Of a stretch of 64,000 nucleotides of DNA, positions 20,537-31,093 are shown piece after piece. Location: contig JASPKZ010004950.1 of the NCBI GenBank assembly GCA_030220185.1, forward strand, positions 1,122,001 through 1,186,000. Direction: 5' to 3'. The stretch's first letter is position 1. Each line of letters opens with the position of its first letter. The stretch is from Diploptera punctata. Lineage: Eukaryota > Arthropoda > Insecta > Blattodea > Blaberidae. The translations under genes and the position numbers were made by a program. A model generated the notes under the pieces. That model was not told the origin of the DNA. It worked only from the letters and a program-made list of their open reading frames with translations, and searched no databases.

Positions 20537-20795
20537 ATACATACTGCGATGGCAGGACATGTGCACGAATGGGGAATGGAAGACGTGCATGGAAGCTTCT
20601 TGTAAGAAAACCAGAGGCAGAACGCCCAGTTGGTAGACCAAGAATGAGGTGGGATAATAACATTAACTATGATTTGGGGGAAGTAGATTATACAGGGAAT
20701 GATTGGAAAGCATTAGCTCAGGATAGGGATGTATGGAGAGCTTATGTCCGTGTGGCCATGAACCTATTGGTTCAATAGTGCCAGTGAGTAAGTGT
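20537..20795 (+). mobile_element. LINE family 2 3' end
   Basis: Reads ACKKTRGRTPSW, then in the next frame GNGRRAWKLLVRKPEAERPV, GRPRMRWDNNINYDLGEVDY, WKALAQDRDVWRAYVRVAMN and a stop before TGCCAGTGAG. One frameshift near the start. Confidence 0.85.
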
Positions 20796-20861
20796 ATATA
20801 AACCGTTCGGATGTGTCTAAATGACACAAAAAGTAGATCATTTTGTAATTCAGAGTGGATT

Positions 20862-21138
20862 GACCCGTAGCCGAGTGGTTTAATGTATCATACCTTGCAC
20901 AAAGCTATGGAACTAGTGCTGGTTCGAACTCCCACGGGAGAGGAACTTTTCTCAAGGAATTTCGACTAGTATGGGACCGGTGCTCACCCAGATATTCGGG
21001 TAGCGACTCTAGCTATTAATGGCTGGGGGACACAAAGTGTCGATCATATACTGTCAGGATGGCCGTATACCTCTGTTTTAACAAATGCGTATGTGAGACC
21101 AGTAATCGGCTGGCCTTCTAGGCTTACCGGGCCATGTA
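20862..21138 (+). mobile_element. SINE-B, divergent
   Basis: TGACCCGTAGCCGAGTGGTT head, GGTTCGAACTCCC B-box, GGGACCGGTGCTCACCCAG and CGGCTGGCCTTCTAGGC end. Several deletions compared with 57158-57497. Confidence 0.8.
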
Positions 21139-21259
21139 GTTGATGCACTATCTTCCCTGCCATTCAATGTTGTAATAGAGTAAAGAAATCATATCGTTTG
21201 AGGATAATGCGAGCATACAAGTCATTGGTATTATTCAGCTGTTTGATATATGCTGAATA

Positions 21260-21785
21260 CACTTTTTGTCTCAGAAAGAAAAATATGTGATTCTGATAGT
21301 GTTCTTTCTCCTGAATTCAAATATATCGGGGTTTTTCCATCACGCAAGGTTTGCGAGAGCATTTATAATTTCAAACACTTTAATATTTTCTACATTCGTA
21401 AATACACAATATTCGAACCTTCGGACTCACTTAGAAAATAAGAAATGACCATTTTCTGCTATATTTCGCCCGTGGAATATCCCTCTTGATGGTCCAACAA
21501 TAATCGGCTAGCATATTAGGATTCCATTTGCCTTGATATCTCTTTTCCATAGCTGAAATCTCCTGATGAAAGTGTTCCCCGTGCTCATCGCTCATTGCGC
21601 CAAACGGAAAAATGGACGAAAAAACGTTTATTAAAGAAATAATTATTGAAATCTATTAATTGAAATTGAAATAAGAAAACTGTGGGTGATGGAGAAATTC
21701 CGAATACATATTTGAAAACACGATAAAAAAAACTACATTAAGTACAACTATTGGTCTCATGAGACAAAAATCATGTTGACCAGTG
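21260..21785 (-). mobile_element. CACTGG-ended DNA transposon, copy 2
   Basis: The right end GACCAGTG (21785) and the inner TTTTTGTCTCA are intact; the left terminus is shortened to CACTTTTTGTCTC. Minus strand 21430-21620 encodes the same conserved C-terminal blocks as 10677-10946 (MSDEHGEHFHQEIS, EKRYQGKW, LADYCW). About 90% identical to copy 3. Confidence 0.7.
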
Positions 21786-21917
21786 TAATTAGGCGATACT
21801 TATAGCCAACATACACATATGAAATAACGCTAAGGAACTGGGACTGTAAGTGGATATCAGTAAAACTAAATATAAGACTAGGATCTTTACCTTAGTTCGT
21901 TAAAGAATATCCTATAA

Positions 21918-22166
21918 TTCGAAAGGTCGAGGATATGTGTTATGCTGATGTCAGAATTTTTAAACTAACCTAAACCTTCTGGCGACATCATGGTCCTGTG
22001 GTCGAATCAGCCTCTAACGGAAATGGGTACTAGACTCTTATTCTGAGGGTAGAGGCGGCTGTGACAGCCGCAGGGCTGATAAACTTGCCGACATGAAATG
22101 CCGATTGTCTAGACAGGTGGGAGTCCTGTCCCCCTAAAGGGCCTCCTAAGGCTTATAATGAGATCG
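21918..22166 (+). mobile_element. SINE-C, head-truncated
   Basis: GGTCGAGG, TTTTTAAACTAACCTAAACC, GCCTCTAACGGAAATG and CCGATTGTCTAGA are SINE-C landmarks. The tRNA-like A-box half is missing. Confidence 0.8.
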
Positions 22167-22466
22167 CTTTACCAATTTAAATCGTCAGTCTCGTGTATAA
22201 CGTTTATTTGTAAATACAATTTATTGTATTGTAAAAAAAAGTTTTTGAAAACAGAAAAAAAAAAAGTTTGGTTAAACGTAGAAATTATTGAAGTTTTGAA
22301 GTGACATAATTCAAGTTAGAGTGAATCTTGTAATCCCAGATTCTCTCAAAAAACATAACTACAATATGAATAAAATAGCAATTCTTCGAGTTATTTGCTT
22401 GAGAAATAAGATTTCTTACTTTAAGGAAGGATCGAAGATTATGAGTATTTGAGAATAAAGTGATTA

Positions 22467-23016
22467 CACTCTGCAACAAAAAATATATTTATTTTATTTT
22501 TTGTCTCAGAAAGAAAAATGTGTGATTCTCATAGTATTTTTTTCTCCTGAATTCAAATATGATATCGGTTTTTCTCCATCACGCAAGGTTTCCGAGAGAC
22601 AGGAATTTATAATTTCAAACACTTTAATATTTTCTACTGTCGTAACTACACAATATTCGAACATTCGGTCTCACCTAGAAAGTAAGAAATGACAATTTTC
22701 TGCTATTTTTCGCCTGTTGAGCTTCCCTCTTGATGGTCCAACAATAATCGGCCAACATGTTAGGATTCCATTTGCCCTGATATCTCTTTTCCATAGCTGG
22801 AAACCATTTGAGTTAGCTCATTTGGTTTTATTTTACATGGAAAAATGGACGAAAAAACGTTTATTTAAACAATAATTATTTAAATCCACTAATTGAAATT
22901 GAAATGAAAAAACTGTGGGTGATGGAGAAATTCCGAATACATATTTGAAAACGCGGTAAAAACTGCATTAAATACAACTATTGGTACTCATGAGACAAAA
23001 ATCATGTTGACCAGTG
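22467..23016 (-). mobile_element. CACTGG-ended DNA transposon, copy 3
   Basis: 550 bp with left CACTCTGCAAC, right GTTGACCAGTG and TTA on both sides (22464-22466, 23017-23019). Minus strand 22670-22810 carries MEKRYQGKWNPNMLADYCW-type blocks. The segment before that is deleted relative to copy 1. Confidence 0.7.
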
Positions 23017-23039
23017 TTATGAATAGGCAGGGAATGCAT

Positions 23040-23130
23040 TCAAATGTTAATTCAGATTGGGGACATTATGGAGAGGAGAGCTCATGTTCTTACGGCAATG
23101 AACCTCTGGTTCGATAGTGTCAATGAGCTA
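23040..23130 (+). mobile_element. LINE family 2, terminal 90 bp
   Basis: GGAGAGCTCATGTTCTTACG, AATGAACCTCTGGTTCGATA and GTGTCAATGAGCTAATG match the family's last codons and end. Confidence 0.65.
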
Positions 23131-23289
23131 ATGTCTATATTATATGTAAAGTTAAATTTATATTTGCTCCAACCTCGACTTCATGATTACCCAGTGTAAG
23201 GTACATATATTAATTGGTGTTTCTAGTATAATTTATCATATTTATACTATTATTATTATTATCGTATTATTATTGTTATTATCGTATAA

Positions 23290-23442
23290 AATGTTGTTTG
23301 CACATGAAATTTACATTTCTACATTTAATGTATCTTTAACTGTTTATAAATAGTATAGTGTATGTCTATATTTGTCAAATATTTATTTGTATTTGTGCTG
23401 GTTGAGTGGAAGAGAAGGCCTTATGGCCTTAACTCTGCCTAA

Positions 23443-23476
<34 letters not shown>

Positions 23477-23513
23477 GTTATTATTATTAGTATTATTATT
23501 ATTAAAGTATCAA
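23290..23513 (+). mobile_element. CR1/Jockey-like LINE 3' UTR end plus (TTA)n
   Basis: Non-coding 3' end with the hairpin segment CTGGTTGAGTGGAAGAGAAG...CTCTGCC (23398-23439), then (TTA)n from 23446. Confidence 0.7.
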
Positions 23514-23575
23514 TGCAATTTAAACCAGAGTTAAAGTAAAATCAGTTTATATTTCTTTAAATTATTGTATGTATG

Positions 23576-23600
23576 TATATATATATATATATATATATTA
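23576..23600. repeat. (AT)n microsatellite
   Basis: About 11 AT units. Confidence 0.85.
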
Positions 23601-23751
23601 CCGGTTGAATTCCAGAGTTAAAGATGAGTTTTTATTTGTCTAAGTGATATCATTCTTTTACCAATTGAAATCCATAGCTATGTGTAAAAGGTTTCTTTTG
23701 GGTGTTCCCTAAAACGATTAGGTCCAATATTCATCAGGATGCTTGCTGTAA

Positions 23752-23753
<2 letters not shown>

Positions 23754-23847
<94 letters not shown>
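23754..23847. repeat. (TTA)n microsatellite, about 31 units
   Basis: One of the longest pure triplet tracts in the window; no LINE end adjoins it. Confidence 0.95.
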
Positions 23848-23926
23848 CAAACAGTTGTTAATTTGCAAATGCATGTTACAAGTTCATTGAGGTAAAATTT
23901 AACATGTAATATTAATGTTTAATTGT

Positions 23927-23950
23927 ATGTCTCTGTTGTTTCAGGTAAGT
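23927..23950 (+). promoter_or_regulatory. Candidate recursive-splice (ratchet) site
   Basis: Pyrimidine-rich TGTCTCTGTTGTTTCAG is followed at once by GTAAGT, so a 3' splice site abuts a 5' splice site at 23944/23945. An ATTAAT-type branch candidate lies about 30 bases upstream. Such zero-length exons mark long insect introns. It is on the same strand as, and 11 kb downstream of, the exon at 12593. Confidence 0.4.
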
Positions 23951-24477
23951 GGATAGATTCCATTCTTTCTTCAAGACAATGTGAGTCACTTTCTATTATA
24001 TACATGTGCATGCCATTACTCCTAACGTTATTAAATATTTTTAATCCAATAGAAGGCTTATTAAAAATATTATGCCAAAGCATCATACCATCACATTTTA
24101 ATACTTGGAAATTAATATTCTAAAAATGTTCTTAAATCACCTAATATTTATGCAGAATTTTGTGGTGATAAACTTGACCGCCAGTTTTTCTTCACATTGC
24201 ATACGATTTATTATTTATGTTGCTAGATTACAATTCCAATCCTTTTTTTTCTCTCTCATTTTATATGATTGGAAATTTGTTCTCTTTAATGGTATCGAAC
24301 TTATAATTCGTAAATTAAACTATAGCATTTTACACACTTAAAACTCCTGTACCGCCTCTAGTGTTGTGTATAGAAATTTTAATTTTTTTTATAGATAAGG
24401 GAATTCCGTAATTTTTCTTCACTGTATGCTTGCTTGTCCATAATGTTCATTCATTCTGCGTATTAAACTTTTTTATA
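23951..24477. other. Unassigned AT-rich DNA
   Basis: Two overlapping 66-78-codon ORFs of low-complexity composition; no support as genes. Confidence 0.3.
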
Positions 24478-24831
24478 CAATGCGTTCGTAGCTCGGCCGG
24501 ACCGTTCCGCAGTGCCCTTGGACTGGATGAGTATTGGTGCGCCTTCCGCCAGAGTTACACGTACACGAGCTGCAAGCCATTGGTACGGAGCACTATCTAC
24601 TGTGCTAAAATTATTATTATTATTATGCCAATGCCATCACATCTGTTGTGAGCAGGTAACCTAATGTAATTTAGTACAGTAGTAATTTGTAATTGTAGCA
24701 CAGTAGGTAGTGCTCCCTACCAATGACTTACCGGACGTGTACGTGTAACTCTAGCGGAAGGCGCGCCAATACTCACCCAGTCCAAGACCGCCGCGGAACG
24801 ATCCGGCGAGCTACGAACACATTGCACCATA
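24478..24831. repeat. Foldback element, 354 bp
   Basis: Arms of about 135 bp (24478-24612, 24695-24831) are inverted copies with GC-rich core GGTGCGCCTTCCGCCAGAGT and terminal CAATGCGTTCGTAGCTCG. The loop holds a short (TTA) tract. No ORF; MITE-like. Confidence 0.8.
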
Positions 24832-24834
24832 ATA

Positions 24835-25377
24835 ATTTGCGTCATTAGTATGTTATAACATTTCAAAAGACAATTAAAGAAATTCAGTGTTCACTATATA
24901 TATATATAATCTCTTGCTAATAAGAGAAACCCGTTGTGATATAAATATAAATTAGCTAGATGGTTATATAATCCAAATTTTCCGAGTGGTGTTAGTAAGG
25001 ATAATGTGAAAATATCGAAATCAGATTGATTGGTGCCAGGGAGATCCCCGAATGCGAGTCCTAAATTCTCCAGTTTGAACAAATTGTTTAGATAATGGAT
25101 ACTATTATAAAATCTTATTTGTAACAGAATTAATATAACGATGTTACAATAATGTTTAACTAACGGATAGGCTGTATCATTAAAAAAATATAACTGCTTA
25201 CAAAAATTTGGTTCAGTTATGATGGTTCAAGTTTGTATGTAAAAAATGCACATTTTATATTTGAAAAATCAATATGCACGTTATAATTTAAACAAAAAGT
25301 AACCTTAATGATTCTAAATAAAATATACTAATCCCCAAACTTTAACAGAAATACAGTATTTGTATATATATATATAA
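24835..25377. other. Unassigned AT-rich DNA
   Basis: No supported feature beyond short (AT)n runs. Confidence 0.3.
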
Positions 25378-25709
25378 GTCCACCGCTGTGGTCTCGAAGT
25401 AGCGTGCTGCCTTTTCACGCAGCGGGCCCGGGTTCGATCCCCGGTCGGGGCAGTTTTACTGGGTGAGGTTTTTATCGGGGTTTTTCCTCACCTGTAAGAC
25501 AAATGTCAGGAAACCTTTAAGGCCCAAACGGTCCCCGAAATCATATGGCCATCACCATCATCTTATCATTATCATCATCATCCTTCACCGGTGTGGAAAG
25601 CAACGGGAAGTTACCACACCTACAATTCCCTAGTAAAGCTGCAAGCATAGCATGGAAATGCTATGATTTCAGTGAAGGACCTGCCCTCGGGCAGAATTAC
25701 TATGGATGG
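25378..25709 (+). mobile_element. SINE-A, full length
   Basis: Complete head, body and tail hairpin CTGCCCTCGGGCAG with ATGGATGGA end, inserted in an (AT)n tract (TATATATA on both sides). Confidence 0.9.
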
Positions 25710-25737
25710 ATATATATATTATTAACTGATAATATAT

Positions 25738-25786
25738 GTTACGTGGATAATCCTTTAGTGGAGTATAAGACACATCCACATACTTT

Positions 25787-25821
<35 letters not shown>

Positions 25822-25870
25822 AAAGTATGTGGATTTGTCTTATACTCCACTAAAGGATTATCCACGTAAC
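25738..25870. repeat. Near-perfect hairpin with (AT)n loop
   Basis: 51-bp arms (25738-25788, 25820-25870) containing GTTACGTGGATAATCCTTTA; about two mismatches; the loop is mainly (AT)n. It follows SINE-A closely. Confidence 0.85.
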
Positions 25871-26044
25871 GGAAACTTAGCAGATATTAGCAGTTAATTT
25901 TCACTACTATTCTAATTGTTTATATCAATTGTAAATGTCCTTAGGTAGATCTTTGGCCTTCAGTCTTGAGTTATTGCCATTAGTGATTGAATATTAAAAA
26001 AATATACGTGAGCATTTCACACTGTAATAATCATAAAGTAAAAT

Positions 26045-26095
26045 ATTAAAATATAGCTCTTGGCAGGTGCCATCGTCCTCAACTGTGTTATTCTT
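26045..26095 (-). repeat. Dispersed repeat with GTTGAGGACGA motif
   Basis: Minus-strand GTTGAGGACGATGGCACCTG recurs, diverged, at 58872-58910 (+) and in part near 45965. A degenerate relative of the hammerhead-like family. Confidence 0.5.
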
Positions 26096-26164
26096 TTTTT
26101 AATTTTAGGAACTATAGCCTTTCGGAAGCTGACTTTAATCATAAGCAGAATAAATATGTGATAC

Positions 26165-26338
26165 CAAGGGCGAAATTCATGAAACCATCTTTACGCAAAG
26201 ACGGACACTTTCCCCCTCTCTATGACGTAGAGAGTATTCATAACCCCCTCTATTACGTAGAGAGTATTCATAAAGCCGTCATAGAGAGGGGGAAAGAGTC
26301 GCTCTTTGCATAAAGTTGGTTTCATGAATTCCGCCCTA
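26165..26338. repeat. Foldback MITE, about 174 bp
   Basis: AGGGCGAAATTCATGAAACC at the left and its near complement GGTTTCATGAATTCCGCCCT at the right. Arms of about 60 bp include CTTTCCCCCTCTCTATGACG. The centre contains a TACGTAGAGAGTATTCATAA direct repeat. Confidence 0.8.
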
Positions 26339-26489
26339 ACTGTTGTTATGTGGCAATTTTGACATTAGCGGCCTTCCAGCGTTGTCGGTAGCAACTGACT
26401 TATGTGTAGACAGCCATGACTGAATAATCTGCCCTGTTTACCGTGGACCGCATTAATAGCCTTGTATGGAACCAAGGCTAAAAACTATA

Positions 26490-27287
26490 CCCTGTCCGCT
26501 CTTAAAGTGATTCTCGTCAAAACAAATCCATGTGACCTGCTCGCTTTTCATTGGTTATGGACGTACGTTGTCGAAGCAATAAGTAGTTCCCTTCATTAAA
26601 TTAAAAATATGTCCTCTGAATATAGGCCTACTTGTTATTCTTCGTGAATGAAAATAATAATCAGAACATACAAAATATTTTAAAATATACCTACTAAATA
26701 ATTACAACTTAAAATAGGCTTGTCCGCCGCTGTGGTCTCGAGGTAGCGTGCAGCCTTGTCACGCAGCGGGCCCGGGTTCGATCCCCGGTCGGGACAGTTT
26801 TTCTGGGTGAGGTTTTTATCGGGGTTTTTCCTCACCTGTAAGACAAATGTCAGGAAAACTTTAAGGCCCAAACGGTCCCCGAAATCATATGGCCATCATC
26901 ATCATCCTTCACCGGAGTGGAAAGCAACGTGAAGCTACCACACCTTCAATTCCCTAGTAAAGCTGCAAGCATAGCATGAAAATGCTATGATTGCAGTGAA
27001 GGACCTGCCTTCGGGCAGAATTACTATGGATGGATGGAAAATAGGCCTAGTTTGTTACATATGAGTTATGCATTTGAGTCATGCTTCAGTCGATTGTCAT
27101 GAAACAAAATGGCTGAAAGTATCGAGTCTTCTGTTGCTGTGTCATCTCCCTGTCAAAAGTGACAGTAATTGTGACGCCAATGGCGGAGGGATATTGTTTC
27201 TACAACGTACATCGGTGTCCATAACCAATGAAAGCCAGTAGGTCACATAGTTTTGTTTTGACGAGGTCCACTTTAAGAGCGGACGGG
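26490..27287. mobile_element. TIR element (MITE) hosting a SINE-A
   Basis: About 80-bp inverted termini (CCCTGTCCGCTCTTAAAGTG at left; complement at right) flanked by TATA on both sides (26486-26489, 27288-27291). Without the nested SINE it would be about 470 bp. No transposase coding. Confidence 0.8.
26720..27037 (+). mobile_element. SINE-A nested in the TIR element
   Basis: Full-length copy flanked by a 9-bp duplication AAAATAGGC (26711-26719, 27038-27046). Confidence 0.9.
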
Positions 27288-27496
27288 TATACCTTCGATA
27301 TACGAATCTCAAACGCTTACATCCGAGTCAATTCGCTCGGTAAAATTGAGAATTGGTTAATTTGATAGAAGCAGTTTCCGTGTATTTTAAGGTTGTTACT
27401 GGTCGCCTTTTAAGTTTACTTGTTAAATAATTTAAAAATGATTTAAATTATTTTAATTTTGAATATTTTAAAGGATTTTAATTTTTAAAGTCAATC

Positions 27497-27710
27497 TGAT
27501 TATAAGTCAAGATGGATGCAACATGTTCATCGAATGGAAGATCACAGAATACCCAAACAAATGTTAAGATATCAACCTGCAGGAAGAAGAAGACCAGGAC
27601 GTCCACTCAGAAGACTTCTGGATGGTGTTTCTCTTGAGGCCGAAATAGGCCAACAAATGGCCTAAATTCGTGAATGTACTATGATGATGATGATGAAGTC
27701 AATCTTAAAA
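27497..27710 (+). mobile_element. RTE-like LINE 3' fragment (family 6)
   Basis: DYKSRWMQHVHRMEDHRIPK, QMLRYQPAGRRRPGRPLRRL and a SLEAE end with a GATGATGAT tail. About 95% identical to 46730-46900. Confidence 0.8.
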
Positions 27711-27739
27711 CCTAACCTTAAAAGTTTAACATATACGCT

Positions 27740-28190
27740 ATACAGAGTGGATCCAAATTCTACAGACAAACTTTCACAAGTTGTTCAGGGATGTTTTCTG
27801 AGTGTTTTACTATAAGGAAATCATGGACTCCGGTGTCTCATTACCGAGTAATTTCATTCTTTTCGTTTACGCAAAGCCCTCCTTGCCACTGATAATTCGC
27901 AGGCGTATGTGGTTTCAACTTGATGAGGAACCAGCAGATTTTGCAGTGAATGTTAGGTAATACCTTGGTGTACAGTTGGGATAAAAATTGATTGGTCGTG
28001 GGGGCACTGTTCCATGGCCAGCTCGGTCATCGGATCTAACACCAATGAACCTTTTCTTCTGGAATCACATGAAAATCCTGCTGTAAGTTTCTCCTTTCGA
28101 AACGTTTATGGACCTGGTTACTAGGATTATTACGATAATCACCTGGATGCTAGAGTGTGAGGCGCCGCTGTAAAGTTTGTCGTGATCATG
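27740..28190 (+). pseudogene. Mariner/Tc1-like transposase remnant
   Basis: With three in-frame stops the reading gives MWFQLDEEPADFAVNVR, LIGRGGTVPWPARSSDLTPM, NLFFWNHMKILL and a FETFMDLVTRI end. This is the DDE-region C-terminus typical of mariner-related transposases (the PWPPRSPDLTPLDFFLWG block). No TIRs found; a dead fragment. Confidence 0.7.
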
Positions 28191-28199
28191 GCGGAGGAC

Positions 28200-29095
28200 A
28201 TTTCGAACAATGACTGTAAACGGTTAATATTAGAAAATAAACCAATAGAACAAGTGGTAAGATATAACTTCCTAGGTTGCGAAATATCATACACAGCGGA
28301 AACAGATATAAATAACAAACTAAAAGTAAAGTAAAGTGATCCCACAACAGGCCCGGAGACCCTTGGGGTAGTAGGAGGTTAGGGCTCCCACTTTTTCTAG
28401 ACAATCGACCCTTTATGTCAGCCGGGTTGTCAGCCCTGCGTGACGGCCGCCTTTACCCCCAGAACAAGAGTCTGGTACTCATTTCCGTTAGAGGCTGAGT
28501 CGACCCCAGGGCCATAGTGCCGCCAGAGGGTTTGGGTCAGTTTAAAAATCCTGACCCCAACGGGACTTGAACCTTCGACCCTCCGGCTTGTAGCTCAGTG
28601 CCTTAACCACTACGCTACGGCGTGCCCCAAACTAAATAAGTTTAATTATATAACAGGAACACTAAAAAGAATTTTGAAAATTAAAGCCAGGAAAGACTCT
28701 ATAATGAAATTATACAAGACAATGTCAGTGCCTATTATTACTTATGGATCCGAAACATGGACAGTAACATCACAAAAATCTGCCAGAATACAAGCTGCTG
28801 AAATGAGATTCCTCAGACCAATAGTAGGATATCAAAGGACAAAAAAACATAACATAGAAATAAGACAACAACTAAAAGTAGAGGAATTAAACACAACAAT
28901 AGAGAAATACAGAACAAATTGGAAAGAACACTTGGCAAGGATGACTGAGAAAAAAATACCAAAAGCAGCATACAGCTATTTACCACAAGGAAGAAGAAGA
29001 AGATTGGGAAGACCAAAGAAAAGGTGGAAAGAGCAGCAATTTGGAGCCGGGATAGGCTAGTAAATAAGCCTAAACCGTGAAGAAGAAGAAGACTT
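28200..29095 (+). mobile_element. RTE-like LINE (family 7) interrupted by SINE-C
   Basis: ENKPIEQVVRYNFLGCEISY, then SINE-C, then KARKDSIMKLYKTMSVPIIT, YGSETWTVTSQKSARIQAAE, MRFLRPIVGYQ, and LARMTEKKIPKAAYSYLPQG up to a stop and GAAGAAGAAG. Family copy at 51968-52498 lacks the SINE. Confidence 0.85.
28325..28628 (-). mobile_element. SINE-C nested in LINE family 7
   Basis: Full-length minus-strand copy with a TTTACTTTACT tail, flanked by AAACTAAA (28317-28324, 28629-28636). The sister LINE at 52027-52045 reads straight through AACAAACTAAATAAG and is the empty site. Confidence 0.9.
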
Positions 29096-29111
29096 TAAAC
29101 AGTGCAATTTG

Positions 29112-29113
<2 letters not shown>

Positions 29114-29147
<34 letters not shown>
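29114..29147. repeat. (AT)n microsatellite
   Basis: About 17 AT units next to the foldback element. Confidence 0.9.
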
Positions 29148-29149
<2 letters not shown>

Positions 29150-29405
29150 TCGTGTAGAATTGTAGGCTTTCGCGGCCGGTGTCTTGATTCTTGTTAAGTT
29201 TGTCTTCCAGGCTTAATGACCGTGGTCCAGTTTTCTTTAATTTAAACTCGACGTTTCATCCACTACTGCGGTAGACATCTTCAAGAGATTCTGCGTATTC
29301 TCTGTGAACTCACAACTGTCGGCTGCAGAATCTCCTGAAGATGTCTACCGCAGTAGTAGATGAAACGCCGAGTTTTCTTTAAAACTGGGCCAGGGTCATT
29401 CAGCC
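29148..29405. repeat. Foldback element with opposed hammerhead-like cores
   Basis: Inverted arms share CAGTTTTCTTTAA, CGACGTTTCATC, CTACTGCGGTAGACATCTTC and AGATTCTGC. Each arm encodes one hammerhead-like core (minus 29246-29292; plus 29328-29376). Confidence 0.75.
29328..29376 (+). ncRNA. Hammerhead-ribozyme-like motif
   Basis: Order: stem I CTC/GAG; core CTGAAGA; an extra U; stem II GTCTAC-loop-GTAGAT (six pairs including one GU); GAAA; tiny self-complementary stem III. The cleavage triplet reads GCC instead of GUC, so this arm is probably inactive. The opposite arm has GUC but changes the first core C to U. Confidence 0.4.
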
Positions 29406-29410
29406 CGGAA

Positions 29411-29835
29411 GTATCAAAACTAACTCACTGGCACTATCGAACCCGTAGGTTCATGGTCGCGCGGCCATATGCTCTCCATATATCCCTATCCTGAGTTATG
29501 TTTTCCAATCATCCCCTATATAATCTACTTCCCTCAAAACATAGTTAATGTTATTCTCCCACCTCATTCTTGGTCTCCCAACTGGGCGTTTTCCCTCTGG
29601 TTTTCCTACAAAAAGCTTCCATGCACATCTTTCATTCCCCATTCGTGCCACATGTCCTGCCCATCGCAGTCTACGAGACTTAACTGTTCTTATTGCATCT
29701 GGCTTCCTATAAAGGCCATGTAATTCATTGTTACGCAGTCTTCTCCATTCACCTGTCTGTTCGTCTCTCTTTGGTCCAAAAATTTTCCTAAGAACTTCAT
29801 TCTCAAATACTCGTAATCTCTTTTCCTCCCTTCGA
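29411..29835 (-). mobile_element. LINE family 2 3' end
   Basis: From CACTGGCACTATCGAACCCG (end of the element) through the LVGKPEGKRP and AGHVARMG blocks to a lysine-rich segment near 29830. Frame is broken. Confidence 0.85.
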
Positions 29836-30319
29836 GAGTATCAAAACACTCGAGAAAAAAAAACATCTCTAAAGAACTTGTGAATGTTTGTCGGTTGAGT
29901 TTGGATTTACCATGTATAATATAAATGTAGGAGGATCTATTCATAATTATTTAGATGCTTTTGGAATCAGTTACCGTAAATTGCGTTAATTTTATGGTAG
30001 AATTAAAGAAAGTAAGTTTTTTATTGACACGCGGCAAAAATACAAACCGGTTCTTATCAAACACTTAGAAAGCAGTGTAACGAAGTATTTTCGTATTTCA
30101 TGATTATTGATATCGTATTACCTAATATGATAAATGGGTTAAACTATTACATACATATTATTATTTGATATATTATCTTGTACTCTATTATTTAAACGTT
30201 ACTGTTATTAAAAAACACAATAGAAAACCCAGCCTACTCTATACACTTAAAGATTCTAGACCCGATATGTCTTTAGATTTTAAAGCGTCTATAAATAAGA
30301 AAAACATTGTTGTTCTTCT

Positions 30320-30905
30320 TCTTCACTTCACGGACTTGGCAAATGCCTTTTCCGCCTCACAGTTGTTATGTTCATCTTTTCACTCTCCTTCCTACATTCC
30401 TTGAACCTCTTGGCTTGTGTTTAAATGCTGCTTTTGGTAATCTTGTTACATTCATTCTCTCTGCATGTCTAAACCATTTATCTCTATATTCATTGATTTT
30501 ATCATTCAATGGATATATATTCAACTTTATTCTTATATAATCAATTGATTTGGCGTTTACTTGTTGAAAATCCATTTTTATAAATATAAATAAAACTTAG
30601 AGTTTTATATGATTTTCATATTTATTAAAATACAAATTCGTAATAGCTGTTTCAGTACGTTGCACCTTCTTGTATTTTACTAAATATTAAAAACGTATAA
30701 AACTTTTTTAAGTTTTATTTCTATTCTTATATCTTCATTCTTTATCTGATCCAATCTTGTGAAACCATTTGTTCTTCTAAGGAAGTTCATTTCTACGCTT
30801 TGTATTCTACTTTGTAATTTTTTGGTCATTACCCAAGTTTCACTCCCATAAAGTAATGCAGAAACTGCCAATGTTTTATAAAACATCAATCTAGTAACAA
30901 ACATT
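30320..30905 (-). mobile_element. LINE family 1 fragment, split by about 110-160 bp
   Basis: Minus strand 30905-30700: FYKTLAVSALLYGSETWVMT, SVEMNFLRRTNGFTRL, NEDIRI. It resumes at 30560-30320: LNIYPLNDKINEYRDKW, RMNVTRLPKAAFKHKPRGS. The intervening AT-rich segment is an insertion with repeated TTATTCTTATA at its edges. Confidence 0.75.
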
Positions 30906-31093
30906 GTTTTATGGTGAATAACTATTTTGAATTAAATCCACGTATAGGGAGACCTTCATACCTTTCGAATGTCTCATGTCTGTGAATTAAGTCATGCGGT
31001 TGTTAGGAATCTTGAATATATTATCTTTCGTCATCATGGTGTTATTTTCAAGATTATTGTTACTCTCCTCGCGGTATTCTCTTATGTAGAGTA

